A DNA stretch of 64,000 nucleotides from the NCBI RefSeq assembly GCF_900104945.1, contig NZ_LT629736.1:1550001-1614000 (forward strand), given 5' to 3'. Below, in pieces: positions 63,421 to 64,000 of this stretch. The position numbers and the translations under genes were made by a program. The notes below the pieces were generated by a model that was not told where the DNA came from, searched no databases, and worked only from the letters and a program-made list of their open reading frames with translations. Source of the stretch: Halopseudomonas xinjiangensis. GTDB taxonomy: Bacteria > Pseudomonadota > Gammaproteobacteria > Pseudomonadales > Pseudomonadaceae. Position 1 is the stretch's first letter, and the number at the start of each line of letters is the position of its first letter.

Positions 63421-64000
63421 TTAGAGACTCAGGTGCCGATTCGAGGCCTTGAGGAATTCCTTCCTGAGGTCCTCGAAGGTATGCACCGCCGGGAACTGCG
63501 GGAACTCGGCAATGACGTTGTCAGGCGCGTGAAACAGAATGCCGGCATGCGCCTCGGACAGCATGGTGGTGTCATTGTATGAGTCGCCGGCCGCGATGAT
63601 ACGGTAGTAGAGGCTCTTGAGTGCAATGACCGACTGACGCTTGGGATCCTTCTGACGCAGCTGATAGTCAACGACACGATCGGTCTCGTCGGTGATCAAG
63701 CGATGGCAAAGCAACGTCGGGAAACCCAGCTGGCGCATCAACGGCTGGGAGAATTCATAGAACGTATCAGACAGGATGACGACCTGGAAACGCTCGCGCA
63801 GCCAGTTGACGAACTCCACCGCACCGTCGAGTGGCTTCAGCGTGCCGATCACTTCCTGGATGTCCGACAGCTTCAGACCGTGCTCGTCGAGAATGCGCAG
63901 GCGCTGCTTCATCAGCACGTCATAGTCGGGGATGTCGCGCGTGGTTGCCCGCAATTCAGCGATACCGGTTTTTTCGGCGAAGGCGATCCAGATTTCCGGG
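63421..64000 (-). CDS. thrH: ThrH phosphoserine phosphatase / homoserine phosphotransferase (5' end beyond the window)
   Basis: HAD-superfamily enzyme known from Pseudomonas to dephosphorylate phosphoserine and to transfer the phosphate to homoserine. About 193 of 205 expected codons are here; the first 14 or so, including the DxDxE nucleophile motif, lie outside. Read from the edge it gives PEIWIAFAEKTGIAELRATT, then VVILSDTFYEFSQPLMRQLG (motif II), KDPKRQSVIAL (motif III Lys), and IAAGDSYNDTTMLSEAHAGI (motif IV Asp pair). C-terminal ALKSLYYR and FEDLRKEFLKAS fit ThrH. Confidence 0.92.
   Translation of the reverse strand, partial: PEIWIAFAEKTGIAELRATTRDIPDYDVLMKQRLRILDEHGLKLSDIQEVIGTLKPLDGAVEFVNWLRERFQVVILSDTFYEFSQPLMRQLGFPTLLCHRLITDETDRVVDYQLRQKDPKRQSVIALKSLYYRIIAAGDSYNDTTMLSEAHAGILFHAPDNVIAEFPQFPAVHTFEDLRKEFLKASNRHLSL

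Noticed and set aside
1-64000. CRISPR array, prophage, insertion sequence, integron or defence island
   Set aside because: No spaced direct repeats, integrase, transposase or phage structural genes were seen; nearly all the sequence is accounted for by housekeeping genes.

Overview
The window is about 64 kb of ordinary Pseudomonas-type chromosome (Gammaproteobacteria, Pseudomonadaceae). The codon bias is GC-rich. From memory, the gene order fimL-nudC, dnaQ-rnhA, gloB-mltD-nppA1A2BCD-fabI-ppiD-hupB-lon-clpX-clpP-tig-tRNAs-folD closely follows the Pseudomonas aeruginosa PAO1 backbone, with local differences. A Halopseudomonas or Stutzerimonas-like species is possible, but the genus cannot be fixed from the sequence alone. 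I see no prophage, insertion sequence, CRISPR array, toxin or classical defence island.

Layout. 1-6 kb: an ABC-F ATPase cut by the window edge (uup), soluble lytic transglycosylase (slt), chemotaxis coupling protein CheV, Fe-S carrier NfuA and a PfpI-type protein. 6-14.5 kb: cobalamin-dependent methionine synthase MetH, a MATE exporter, two tiny membrane proteins (one of 39 residues), sulfite reductase hemoprotein CysI with its overlapping DUF934 partner, and a small DUF2892-like membrane protein. 14.5-24 kb: AcuI-type reductase, SohB protease, a four-gene set (histidine phosphatase, SCP2, ACAD10-type kinase-like protein, SDR), NudC, the motility/cAMP regulator FimL, and a dienoyl-CoA isomerase. 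24.2-24.7 kb: a decayed nhaB Na+/H+ antiporter gene with internal deletions and a heptamer tandem repeat. 24.7-37.5 kb: dnaQ, rnhA, a methyltransferase, gloB, mltD, the five-gene Npp/Yej-type peptide importer and fabI. 37.5-46.3 kb: the protein-quality-control block ppiD, hupB, lon, clpX, clpP and tig, with well-formed promoters and terminators. Heat-shock-type promoters sit in front of lon and clpX. 46.5-50.3 kb: a membrane GGDEF/EAL protein with an orphan GspG-like pseudopilin, then a tRNA-Arg/His/Leu operon with a strong promoter. 50.5-59.3 kb: folD, then the 2-methylcitrate operon (prpR-prpB-prpC-acnD-prpF) ending in an atypical SDR where PAO1, as I recall, carries prpD. 59.4-64 kb: an inactive-transglutaminase/7TM protein with a RimK-like ligase, pabB, and thrH cut by the window edge.

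The genes are mostly housekeeping: amino-acid and sulfur metabolism, folate/C1 (metH, folD, pabB), cell-wall recycling, peptide uptake, protein folding and degradation, and propionate catabolism. The most unusual items are the nhaB ruin, the c-di-GMP protein/pseudopilin pair, the SDR in the prp operon that lacks the catalytic Tyr/Lys, hairpin repeats between prp genes, the paired heat-shock promoters of lon and clpX, and two poorly understood membrane modules (transglutaminase-like/ATP-grasp, and SCP2/kinase-like/SDR).
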